Assembly: GCA_020634335.1 (NCBI GenBank)
Contig: JACKBY010000003.1
Location: forward strand, 62,001-126,000
Source: Promineifilum sp.
Lineage (GTDB): Bacteria > Chloroflexota > Anaerolineae > Promineifilales > Promineifilaceae
DNA length: 64,000 bases
Direction of reading: 5' to 3'
Shown piece after piece: positions 35,356 through 42,733 of this stretch. Every line of letters starts with the position of its first letter. The first letter of the stretch is position 1. The translations under genes and the position numbers were made by a program. The notes beneath the pieces are model-generated. The model had not been told where the DNA came from. It did not search any database and saw only the letters and a list, made by a program, of their open reading frames with translations.

Positions 35356-36237
35356 ATGCACATTGGATTACAAATTCCGTCTTTTAAATATCCCGGCGGC
35401 CCGGCCGCCATCCGGCCCAAACTGAAAGAGATCGTCACGACCGCCGAAGACGCCGGTTTCTATAGCCTCTGGGTCATGGATCATTTCTATCAAATCAAGG
35501 GGATGTTCGGCGAAGCTTATACCGACCCGATGATGGAGAGCTATACTACGCTGGGCTATTTTGCGGGGCTAACCGAGAAAATCTTTCTTGGCACGTTGGT
35601 AACGGGTGTCATCTATCGCCATCCTTCGGTTCTGATGAAGATGGTCAACACCCTGGATATTCTGGCCGGCGGCCGCACATATTTCGGCATTGGCGCGGCG
35701 TGGTATGAAGATGAGGCCATTGGCTACGGCATTCCCTACCCGTCAACGTCAGAGCGCTTTGAGCAGCTGGAGGACAATCTGCAACTGGCGAAGGCGCTCT
35801 GGACCGGCGATGAGACATCATTTGAGGGCCGGCACTTTTCCGCGCCGGCCATCACCAATAATCCCCGGCCGCTCTCGACGCCGCATCCGCGCATTATGAT
35901 CGGCGGCACCGGCCCTAACAAAACACTCCGCATGGTCGCCCAGTACGCCGATGCCTGCAACATCGGTGAATGGGTGGGCCGGGCTAACATGCAAAAAGCG
36001 CTCGATACGCTCAAGGAACACTGCGAGGCGCTGGGTCGCGACTATCATACAATCGAGAAAACAGCCCTGTGCACGGCGCACCTTTCCGGGAAGGACACGG
36101 TCGAGAGCATCATGGGCCGGCTCGAAGACCTCTCCGGCATGGGATTCAGCCACGTGATATTCAATATGCCGGATGTGCACACGATTACACCGCTGGAAAC
36201 GTTTGCCGGGGAGATCATCCCGGCTGTTGAAGATTGA
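35356..36237 (+). CDS. LLM-class F420-dependent oxidoreductase
   Basis: 293 residues, luciferase-like monooxygenase fold. 'MHIGLQIPSFKYPGG' and 'AGFYSLWVMDHFYQ' form the first strands; 'LGTLVTGVIYRHPSVLMKMVNTLDILAGGRTYFGIGAAWYEDE' is the cofactor-binding region characteristic of the F420 subgroup, and 'PRIMIGGTGPNKTLRMVAQYADACNI' closes the barrel. Hydride transfer with coenzyme F420 is inferred from subfamily. Last gene of the MerR-led operon, which therefore combines three oxidoreductases and a cupin. Confidence 0.9.
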   Translation: MHIGLQIPSFKYPGGPAAIRPKLKEIVTTAEDAGFYSLWVMDHFYQIKGMFGEAYTDPMMESYTTLGYFAGLTEKIFLGTLVTGVIYRHPSVLMKMVNTLDILAGGRTYFGIGAAWYEDEAIGYGIPYPSTSERFEQLEDNLQLAKALWTGDETSFEGRHFSAPAITNNPRPLSTPHPRIMIGGTGPNKTLRMVAQYADACNIGEWVGRANMQKALDTLKEHCEALGRDYHTIEKTALCTAHLSGKDTVESIMGRLEDLSGMGFSHVIFNMPDVHTITPLETFAGEIIPAVED

Positions 36238-36244
36238 AAAATCA

Positions 36245-36340
36245 AAAACGGACAGGACGCGGGTAAAACGGATTAAAGCCTTCCGATCCGCGTCCATCCG
36301 TAACAGTTTCATCTGTGTCGATCCGTGATTAATCTCGTGG
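36245..36340. repeat. ATCCGT-type palindromic element between convergent genes
   Basis: Left half: ACGGAC, GGACGCGG, ACGGATT. Right half: GATCCGCGTCCATCCGT, then ATCTGTG and ATCCGTG. GGACGCGG and CCGCGTCC pair perfectly. It lies between the LLM stop and the stop of a DinB gene and could end transcription from both sides, though no T run is attached. Confidence 0.65.
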
Positions 36341-36373
36341 TGAATGGACCAGGATAAATTAAAGCGCGACGAC

Positions 36374-36880
36374 CTAGGCGACTTCCTCCCGCGCCTGCGA
36401 AACCCAATCGATGCCGGCCACCCCCTGCTGCCCCAGGAAGTAGCCCAACTGCCCGGCGTGTTCCATCACGTGGCGCATGCAGTAGAATTGAAGTTCCAGA
36501 AATGTCGGCTCCATCCAGCGAAACGGGCATCGTTGACGCGCTCGCTCATCGGTCAGGCCCTCGATGGTGGCCCGGCACTTCGCGCGGCACTGAACGAGAT
36601 AGGCGCGAACTTCATCTTGGGTATATGGGTGGTCGGGCAGCGCGCCCCGGATGAACGGGGCCGGCGGCGCGAAGCCTTCCGAGGAGCCGGTCAGAAACAG
36701 GTCGAGCCAGAAGAGCGTGTGGTAGGCGATGAACCAGAATTGGCCATACCGGGCGTCTTCCTCGTCCGGCCACACAACGGCCGTCCAGAGGTGGTCAGGA
36801 CAGAGGTTGATGGCGTCATTGAGGGTGTCGATGGCCGCCCCGAATTGCTGCCAGAGACTTGTTTTCAGATTGGTGTCCAT
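36374..36880 (-). CDS. DinB-family protein
   Basis: 168 residues, four-helix bundle of the DinB/YfiT superfamily. Candidate metal ligands are His in 'AYHTLFWLDLF' (~53) and the paired His in 'YCMRHVMEHAGQLGYFLGQQ' (~135). Members in Gram-positive bacteria act as bacillithiol, mycothiol or glutathione S-transferases or are of unknown role. AGGAG lies before the ATG. Downstream of, and related to, the second DinB gene. Confidence 0.82.
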   Translation of the reverse strand: MDTNLKTSLWQQFGAAIDTLNDAINLCPDHLWTAVVWPDEEDARYGQFWFIAYHTLFWLDLFLTGSSEGFAPPAPFIRGALPDHPYTQDEVRAYLVQCRAKCRATIEGLTDERARQRCPFRWMEPTFLELQFYCMRHVMEHAGQLGYFLGQQGVAGIDWVSQAREEVA

Positions 36881-36953
36881 AGCTCTCCTGTGAAATAGTA
36901 AAGGGCCACTATCATCCCGCGTCAGCGCCAGTCACCGTGATTGGTATTAGCCG

Positions 36954-37442
36954 CTAAATATCCGGCCCGGGCAACTGGTTCATACCGAGGAGCAACGAGA
37001 CCTCACCACCGTGGTGCAGGTCATGTTCCAGCACATGATAGATCACCCAACTGCGCGACACGTCGTAGACCTGGCCTTCCCATTCATCGGGGAAGGTCAT
37101 GGCGCACTCTTCGGGCGTCCAGCACCGCAAGCGGCTTTCGATGAACGCCCACGTCTCATCCAGGCCGCGCGCCAGGTCGGCCGCGCCGCGCCACGGGGAG
37201 TCATACTGCCCCCACTCCATGTAGGCGGCCATCGCCTCGTCCTCATCCTGCAGCGTTCCGCTAAACCAACCAGCCCGGACACTGACGATATGCTGCACAA
37301 TCTGTCCCAACGGCCACATGCCCGCAGCGGGTTGCCGGGCCAGTTGCTCATCTGTCAACGGCGCGACGGCCGTCCGCAACTTGCCGTTGTAGGCTTGCCA
37401 GTTGTCGTAGATCACATCCAGTGTGGATTGTTTTTGCTCCAT
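36954..37442 (-). CDS. DinB-family protein (second copy)
   Basis: 162 residues from ATG 37442, preceded by AAGGAG; the frame continues upstream without a ribosome site. His in 'GQIVQHIVSVRAGWF' (~53) and 'VIYHVLEHDLHHGGEVSLLLG' (~135) are the three-His DinB metal site. Only loosely similar to the neighbouring DinB protein (36374-36880), so an old duplication at most. Its start faces padR across 147 bp, so the PadR operator at 37547 may also affect it. Confidence 0.85.
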   Translation of the reverse strand: MEQKQSTLDVIYDNWQAYNGKLRTAVAPLTDEQLARQPAAGMWPLGQIVQHIVSVRAGWFSGTLQDEDEAMAAYMEWGQYDSPWRGAADLARGLDETWAFIESRLRCWTPEECAMTFPDEWEGQVYDVSRSWVIYHVLEHDLHHGGEVSLLLGMNQLPGPDI

Positions 37443-37546
37443 GTATTTCTCCTTGCGAAGAGATTCCTTCGCGATCACACCCAAGTCGTTATTGCAAGCG
37501 TTAATATATGTTCGTTCCACGGGCTGTACGGCCAAAATACTTCAGG

Positions 37547-37582
37547 TATATCGCTTGACAATATATCGGGTATCGATATAAT
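37547..37582 (+). promoter_or_regulatory. padR promoter with PadR-type operator
   Basis: TTGACA (37555-37560), 16-bp spacer, TATAAT (37577-37582). The spacer contains the palindrome TATATCG (37562-37568) N5 CGATATA (37574-37580), and a third TATATCG sits at 37547-37553 just upstream of the -35. A dimeric PadR bound here would block polymerase. The -10 ends 7 nt before the padR ATG, so the transcript is probably leaderless. Confidence 0.85.
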
Positions 37583-37589
37583 CTCGCCT

Positions 37590-37913
37590 ATGGACAATTC
37601 CCTGTCGCAGTCAGAGTTCTACATCCTCCTGTCTTTAGCCATCAAAAGCAGCCATGGCTATGAAATTATGAAGCAAGTGGAACGAGACTCCGAAGGAAAA
37701 GTGTCAATGGGGCCGGGGACGCTATATGGCTCAATCAAGCGGATGCTCCAGTCGAGTCTGATTGAAGAAGTGGCCGGCGGCCACTCCCGACGGAAATATT
37801 ATACGCTAACGGATAAGGGCCGAAAGTCATTGACATTTGAATTGCAACGATATAGCGATGCGGTCGATTTAGCAAAGCGAAAGGACCTCTTCAAAGAGTT
37901 GGGCCTGGCTTAG
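37590..37913 (+). CDS. PadR-family transcriptional regulator
   Basis: 107 residues. The winged-helix 'FYILLSLAIKSSHGYEIMKQVERDSEGKVSMGPGTLYGSIKRML' and 'SRRKYYTLTDKGRKSL' are diagnostic; a C-terminal helix for dimerisation follows. Start ATG 37590 is chosen from similarity and the promoter; it lacks a Shine-Dalgarno, which suits a leaderless mRNA. The next gene, 15 bp on, is a membrane protein with a permease-type N-terminus, a pairing seen for many PadR regulators. Predicted autorepressor; ligand unknown. Confidence 0.92.
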   Translation: MDNSLSQSEFYILLSLAIKSSHGYEIMKQVERDSEGKVSMGPGTLYGSIKRMLQSSLIEEVAGGHSRRKYYTLTDKGRKSLTFELQRYSDAVDLAKRKDLFKELGLA

Positions 37914-37928
37914 CCTGCCCTTCGGATT

Positions 37929-38756
37929 ATGAGCAACACCATCATTCGCGGATCAGAACGCATCTACGGTTTCCTCCTGAAGCTTTATCCCCCACGGTTC
38001 AGGCGGGAATTCGGCGAAGAAATGGCCTACGTCTTCTCCGAATCACTTCAGGCTGCGTGTACGGAAAGGGGCGAGCGGGGCATTGTCGGGCTGTGGGGCA
38101 GAACCTTGCTGGACGCCGGCAAGAGCCTGGTGAGGCAACATATTGAAGATCAAAAGGAAGGTAAAACCATGAAATCCGGGAACACAAACGGCATTTTGCA
38201 AAACAGCGTGGCGCGGGCAGCCCTGGCGACGGCGGCCATCTTGCTGATCCCGCTAGCGGCGATGCTGCTCACCGATGACTTTAATTGGGGCTTGTTCGAT
38301 TTTGTTGTCACCGGGGCGCTCCTGTTCGCCGCCGGTTTGACTTATCAGTTGTTCACGAAGCGGTCGGGCAACACCATCTACCGGGCGGCCGTTGCCATAG
38401 CCATCGCCACGGCCGCCTTCCTCTTCTTCGCCAACCTGGCCGTCGGCATCATCGGCAGCGAGGACGAGCTGGCCAACGTGATGTATCTGGGGGTGATCGC
38501 CGTCGCCATTCTTGGCACTGTCCTGGCGCGCTTCCAGCCGCGCGGCATGGCGCGCGCCATGTTCGCGACTGCCCTGGCCCAGGCAGCGACCATCGCCATC
38601 GCCCTGGTCTTCGGGATGCAGCATTATCCGGGAAGCTCGGTGATCGAAATCTTCGCGGTGAATGGGTTCTTTTTGATGGGCTGGGTGGTGGCGGGGTTGT
38701 TGTTTCGCTGGGCAGGGGAGTCGGGGGTTAAGGTGGAAGCAGAAGCTATGGTTTGA
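37929..38756 (+). CDS. Membrane protein with permease-prefix N-terminus, PadR partner
   Basis: 275 residues. Residues ~12-75 ('YGFLLKLYPPRFRREFGEEMAYVFSESLQ') match the cytoplasmic prefix found in front of MacB/FtsX-like permeases that follow PadR genes. From ~92 there are about five or six membrane segments and no periplasmic MacB domain, so this is not a complete permease. A second internal start (MKSGNTNG, at 38169) is preceded by GGAAGG and could make the membrane part alone. Transport or sensing role unknown. Confidence 0.7.
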   Translation: MSNTIIRGSERIYGFLLKLYPPRFRREFGEEMAYVFSESLQAACTERGERGIVGLWGRTLLDAGKSLVRQHIEDQKEGKTMKSGNTNGILQNSVARAALATAAILLIPLAAMLLTDDFNWGLFDFVVTGALLFAAGLTYQLFTKRSGNTIYRAAVAIAIATAAFLFFANLAVGIIGSEDELANVMYLGVIAVAILGTVLARFQPRGMARAMFATALAQAATIAIALVFGMQHYPGSSVIEIFAVNGFFLMGWVVAGLLFRWAGESGVKVEAEAMV

Positions 38757-39018
38757 GAGAGAGGCCATGTCATTGTGAAGGAATTTATTGCGCACTATAT
38801 TTCGCTCACATCTCGTCCATTACCGTCATCCTAAAGCAATTGTGAGTCAGGGAAGAAGCTAATCTTACGCGCCACCTTATCTTTTATGACGCGACGAACA
38901 AAACTGTTAACACTGTCGCGTTCGAAAATCCTTTAATTCGGTTGTGTCAACTATTGCGGCGGCCGCTATCTCCAAGCATCAGGCAGGAGCCTCTTTGTTT
39001 TGTTGACCATAGTATTGT
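38757..39018. other. Low-GC gap between two stop codons
   Basis: No gene seen. The only structure is ACGCGAC (38889-38895) / GTCGCGT (38915-38921), a 7-bp inverted repeat with a 19-nt loop, which might help end transcription from either side. Confidence 0.4.
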
Positions 39019-40458
39019 TCAAGCTGCCGGTTCCGGCTCAACGACTAGCGGCCACCATACGTCAGCCACGGTTCCCTGTCCGAGTCCGGGGCTATCGATG
39101 GTAATGCGACCTCCATAGGCCAATACAATCGACCGGATCAGCGCCAGCCCCAGGCCAACACCGCCAATGGTTCGAGTATGGGCCTTGTCCGCCCGGTAGA
39201 ATCGCTCAAACACGTGCGGCAGGTCTTCAGGGGCGATACCCTGGCCATTGTCCTCTATGATTGACCGCAACCAGTTATCTTCTGTCCACAACCGCCAATA
39301 TATCTCGCCCCCTTCAGGCGTATACTTGAGCGCGTTATCGAGCAGGTTATAAAAGACTACCCGAATATGACCCTGGGTCGCCGCGATAGGCGGCAGTTCG
39401 TTAGGCGTCTTGAGGTTAAGCAAGATCTTCTGATGGGCTGTCCGGGGTTTTAATTCGTTGACCAGGGCGCGTGCCAGACGGGAGAGATCGATCTGCTCGC
39501 GCGCTATTTCGGACTGCGCCACATCAAGACGCGAAATGAGCATCAAGTCATTAACAAGGTTACTCAAGCGCGCCGCTTCGTCATCAATTTCGACTACATA
39601 CTGTTTAGCCATCTCCACATCGACCGTACCGTCGCGCAGAGCTTCGCTTCGTAGTCGAATGGCTGTCAACGGCGTGCGTAGTTCATGAGCCGCATTACTG
39701 GCAAAGCCGCGTTGCTCTTCAACCATGGCCTGTACCTGGTCGACCATATGATTGAAAGCGATCGCCAGCTCGCCCACTTCGTCGCTCCTGTCCTCAGGAA
39801 GCCGCTGCGAAAAGTCACCGTTGGCCAGGCTGTTTGCTGAATGGCGCAATTGTTCAAGCGGCCGGGTCTGCGATGCGGCCAGCCACCAACTGGCGATTAG
39901 CGCCAGCACGCCCAGAAACGCGGCTCCCAATGCCAGCGCCAGCCAACGCTGCATTAGCCGATCGCGCGGCACAGCCGCCGGAGCCGACATGCGCACAATG
40001 CTATAGACCTGGTCGTCTTCCAGAATGGGGGCCGCGGTGTATAACCTGTTTGTTCCCGCCTCATCGGGGTATATTCCATAGGTTACACGACCTCGAAGAG
40101 CCGACTCAACCTCCGGATATATCAACATGTTGTCGGTTGGGATCATTCCTTCACTGTCAAGAAAAGCACGGCCGTCTGCATCGACCAGTGTGACGTGGGC
40201 ACCTAGCTGTTGAGCGTAGGCAGCCACAGACGCTTCTAATGTAACCTGATCCAGCTCGCCCTCGGAGTAGTGCTCCAGTGGTTCAGTAAGCGCCTGGGCC
40301 ACTAACGACGCCTGAGTCGGCAGGCTGTTGTAGTATTCTTCGGTCGCTCCTTGTGTGATCTGTCGCCCGGCCAACAGGGCGAGCAGTACAAAGCCGACGA
40401 TGATCAGCCCTGCATAGGCTATGATCATGCGCGCTCGCAGCCCAAATCGGAGGTTCAC
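39019..40458 (-). CDS. Membrane sensor histidine kinase
   Basis: 479 residues from GTG 40458 (GGAGG just upstream; the four bases GTGA overlap the response regulator stop). One helix (~10-32), a periplasmic sensing region of ~125 residues with 'AHVTLVDADGRAFLDSEG' (a dCache/PAS-like strand pattern), a second helix (~165-190) and HAMP. The phospho-acceptor His is in 'ASNAAHELRTPLTAIRL', N-box 'NLLDNALKYTPEGG', G1 'DNGQGIAPEDLPHVFERFYR', G2 'GGVGLGLALIR'. Partner of the adjacent OmpR-type regulator; together they likely control the opposing ApbE/ferric-reductase operon. Confidence 0.93.
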   Translation of the reverse strand: MNLRFGLRARMIIAYAGLIIVGFVLLALLAGRQITQGATEEYYNSLPTQASLVAQALTEPLEHYSEGELDQVTLEASVAAYAQQLGAHVTLVDADGRAFLDSEGMIPTDNMLIYPEVESALRGRVTYGIYPDEAGTNRLYTAAPILEDDQVYSIVRMSAPAAVPRDRLMQRWLALALGAAFLGVLALIASWWLAASQTRPLEQLRHSANSLANGDFSQRLPEDRSDEVGELAIAFNHMVDQVQAMVEEQRGFASNAAHELRTPLTAIRLRSEALRDGTVDVEMAKQYVVEIDDEAARLSNLVNDLMLISRLDVAQSEIAREQIDLSRLARALVNELKPRTAHQKILLNLKTPNELPPIAATQGHIRVVFYNLLDNALKYTPEGGEIYWRLWTEDNWLRSIIEDNGQGIAPEDLPHVFERFYRADKAHTRTIGGVGLGLALIRSIVLAYGGRITIDSPGLGQGTVADVWWPLVVEPEPAA

Positions 40459-41216
40459 GAGTCCTCCTTTTGTAAAACAAATCGATAGCCAACGCCCCGT
40501 ACGGTCTGAATGTAGCATGGATGGCTGGGGTCATCCTCGATTTTTTCTCGAAGCCAGCGGACGTGGACATCGAGTGTACGTGTGTCACCGAGCCAATCAG
40601 TTCCCCAGACCTGATCGAATAACTCCGCCCGTGTCACAGCGTCGCCCGCGCGATTCATAAGTAAACTAAGCAGTTCAAATTCCTTGAAGCGCAACGTAAG
40701 CTCCGTGTCACGCTTGAAGGCCCGCCGCGTGTTCAGGTCAAGGACGATTGGGCCGGCCACCAGACGGGAATCGACCGAGGGCTCGGTCTTATCCAGGCGT
40801 ACGCGGCGCGAGAGGGCACGTAGCCGGGCGATGAGTTCGCGCGCGCTAAACGGCTTGGTCAGGTAATCATCGGCGCCTAATTCCAGCCCAAGAATGCGGT
40901 CGACCTCATCTCCCAGAGCAGTCAGCATCAGAATGGGCACACTGCTGCGCGCTCGCAAGGCCTGACAGACCTCCCATCCGTCCATCTCCGGCATCATGAT
41001 GTCCAGTACAACGACATCGGGAGTCTCCTTTATCGCCAGCGCCAACCCCTCGCGGCCGTTGTCGGCCACCCACACCTCATAGCCACTGTCACGTAGGCGG
41101 GCCGCCAGTGGGCCGCTGATCAATTGATCGTCTTCTACCAATAGAATCTTCGTGGTTTCAACCTCTGGGTACTTGTCTTTGCCAAAATGGACTCGACATA
41201 GGCGCGATTGTGTCAC
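40455..41216 (-). CDS. OmpR/PhoB-family response regulator
   Basis: About 253 residues. Receiver: acidic pair in 'LLVEDDQLISG', phosphorylated Asp in 'VVVLDIMMPEMDG', Thr in 'LMLTALGDEV' and Lys in 'YLTKPFSARELIARL'. The C-terminal winged helix ends with 'TLDVHVRWLREKIEDDPSHPCYIQTVRGVGYRF'. There is no ATG near the receiver start: GTG 41216 or TTG 41222 would add ~24 atypical residues (through KYPEVE), so the true start is uncertain. Stop overlaps the kinase start. Confidence 0.92.
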   Translation of the reverse strand: MTQSRLCRVHFGKDKYPEVETTKILLVEDDQLISGPLAARLRDSGYEVWVADNGREGLALAIKETPDVVVLDIMMPEMDGWEVCQALRARSSVPILMLTALGDEVDRILGLELGADDYLTKPFSARELIARLRALSRRVRLDKTEPSVDSRLVAGPIVLDLNTRRAFKRDTELTLRFKEFELLSLLMNRAGDAVTRAELFDQVWGTDWLGDTRTLDVHVRWLREKIEDDPSHPCYIQTVRGVGYRFVLQKEDS

Positions 41217-41248
41217 AGTCAAATAGTCTGATCAATGACGGGTGCGAA

Positions 41249-41275
41249 ATTTAAGATGGATTTAACAATATTTAG
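41249..41275. promoter_or_regulatory. Candidate OmpR-type operator: three direct repeats
   Basis: ATTTAA (41249-41254), ATTTAA (41260-41265) and ATTTAG (41270-41275) are spaced 11 and 10 bp apart, the helical period of tandem OmpR/PhoB-family binding sites. They lie in the 340-bp region between the response regulator and the divergent operon. A stem ACCACG/CGTGGT (41286-41303) and CCTGC/GCAGG (41328-41341) follow toward the operon. Confidence 0.5.
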
Positions 41276-41407
41276 TTCCGGCTTAACCACGTCGACGCGT
41301 GGTGCGGCTATGATGTCTCTTACATCCTGCGATTGCAGGCGCAGTCTGTCGCTCAATTTCAGCTATTTACGGCCGAGCGCAGGGATTTCAACTATAGGAG
41401 AAGCAGC

Positions 41408-41560
41408 ATGACTTTGACACCTTCCAATTTCAGCCAAGGGGTGAATCGGTCCAGGGACTCATTGAAATTGTCCTCCCGTTACTTCGACGGGTTTCTTTTC
41501 ACTAAGAGAGTAACAACAAGACAAACCAGTGGCATAACGCTGGGTCAACAGGAGAGCTAA
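41408..41560 (+). CDS. Possible 50-residue leader/small protein
   Basis: ATG 41408 with AGGAG 7 nt upstream opens a 50-codon frame (MTLTPSNFSQGVNRSRDSLK...) that stops 2 bp before the next gene, whose own AGGAG lies within the end of this frame. The peptide is polar, with no signal sequence, and matches nothing I know. It spans a hairpin plus T run (41475-41499), so it may be a leader peptide that couples translation to read-through, or a real small protein. Confidence 0.4.
   Translation: MTLTPSNFSQGVNRSRDSLKLSSRYFDGFLFTKRVTTRQTSGITLGQQES
41475..41499 (+). terminator. Terminator-like hairpin in the operon leader
   Basis: CCCGT (41475-41479), a 7-nt loop and ACGGG (41487-41491) are followed by TTTCTTTT. 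The 5-bp stem is short, so this is a weak intrinsic terminator or attenuator at best. Confidence 0.35.
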
Positions 41561-41562
41561 AC

Positions 41563-42060
41563 ATGAAAAGCGCAGGCGTGGTGATGGCCGTCGCTGCAAC
41601 AAGCATAGTTGTGCTCGCCATCGGTATCTTTAGTTTCTTGCCGGGTGCTGCTCTAGAGGCCCAGCCGAATCCGGCGACTGTTATTCCGTTGGCTGTCGCG
41701 CCGGATATGCCCGCCGTGCAGGCGGCGTTTGCTGCTCGCGAAGCACTGATCCAGGCACAAATTCAGCAACTTGATCAGGAGCTGGCGGCTCGTGAGTCTG
41801 ACTATCAAGCCCGCGCTGCAGAAATGAGCGCGTTGATCATGACTGGTGAAGGTCAGTTGGCCCAGTTGCAGGCTCAAGAAACAGCTCTGCAGCAACAAAG
41901 CGACCAACTTCTGGCCACTCAGTCGGAGCGAGCCGCCGTCTACGATACCCAACGACAGCAAGCCTTCTATCAGTATCAAGTCAGTATTCAACAACTTAAG
42001 GTTCAACTGGATGAGGCCGCCGCCAAACTGGCCGACGCCCAAGCCCAGTTGGGTCAGTGA
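41563..42060 (+). CDS. Membrane-anchored coiled-coil protein A
   Basis: 165 residues. An N-terminal hydrophobic segment (~6-28) acts as uncleaved anchor or signal, then a short Pro-rich linker and a coiled coil (~55-165) rich in Gln, Ala and Leu with heptads such as 'LIQAQIQQLDQELAARESDY'. No cysteine for a lipid anchor. It shares the 'AAFAAREA' start of the coil with the next protein (42074-42733), so the two are probably paralogues. First full gene of the operon. Not a family I recognise; a structural or sensing role outside the membrane is inferred. Confidence 0.72.
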   Translation: MKSAGVVMAVAATSIVVLAIGIFSFLPGAALEAQPNPATVIPLAVAPDMPAVQAAFAAREALIQAQIQQLDQELAARESDYQARAAEMSALIMTGEGQLAQLQAQETALQQQSDQLLATQSERAAVYDTQRQQAFYQYQVSIQQLKVQLDEAAAKLADAQAQLGQ

Positions 42061-42073
42061 GAGGAGTCAACTA

Positions 42074-42733
42074 ATGGAACGCAAGACAGCCTTGACCGGC
42101 GCAGCGGTGATGACGGGGATTATCGCCCTGGCCTTCCTCATCCTGGGTGCATCGGCCGATGGGCGCCCCAAAACCAACATGACGCCGCCGCCCGTGGAGC
42201 CTGTGGCTGATAGTTTAGTTGTACCCGTTATGGCTGAATCTGACGCTGCCTTTGCCGCGCGGGAGGCCGCCCTGTTGGATCAAATCGATCTTCGCAAGGC
42301 AGCAATCAACGATGTTGACGCAACCTACAAAGCACAACTGGATGCGTTAGCCCAAAGGCTGGAAGAGACGAACCAATCTCTCCTCGATGCCGCCGAGAAC
42401 ATCGGCTCGCTTCAAAAAGAAAACGAGCAGATTCAGACCGAAATCATGGCCGCAGACCAGGCTTTTCAGGTTGAGATGAACGGCCTGCAGGCCAAGCTGA
42501 CAAGTGAAGACGCGCAAATTCGCCGGCAACTTGAACCCATCTATGCCCAGCTGCAATTGGCTTATGACCAAATCGCCGCGCAGCAGGCGAGTGCGGCTCA
42601 GGCTGTTAGCGGCGGGAATAGCCAAACGAATCCGCCCTCTGGGCAAGATGATCATCATGGTGACGATCATCATGATGGTGACCACGACGATGACCACGGG
42701 GATGACGGCCATGATGAACATGACGATGATTAG
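42074..42733 (+). CDS. Membrane-anchored coiled-coil protein B with His/Asp-rich tail
   Basis: 219 residues from ATG 42074 (GAGGAG upstream). N-terminal anchor (~8-27), Pro-rich linker, coiled coil (~58-180, beginning 'DAAFAAREAALLDQIDLRKA') and a C-terminal tail of about 27 residues made almost only of Asp, His and Gly, a likely binding site for divalent metals or heme. The shorter paralogue at 41563 lacks the tail. The tail-coding DNA also provides the start codon region of apbE, with an overlap of 8 bp. Outside location is inferred from the anchor. Confidence 0.72.
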   Translation: MERKTALTGAAVMTGIIALAFLILGASADGRPKTNMTPPPVEPVADSLVVPVMAESDAAFAAREAALLDQIDLRKAAINDVDATYKAQLDALAQRLEETNQSLLDAAENIGSLQKENEQIQTEIMAADQAFQVEMNGLQAKLTSEDAQIRRQLEPIYAQLQLAYDQIAAQQASAAQAVSGGNSQTNPPSGQDDHHGDDHHDGDHDDDHGDDGHDEHDDD

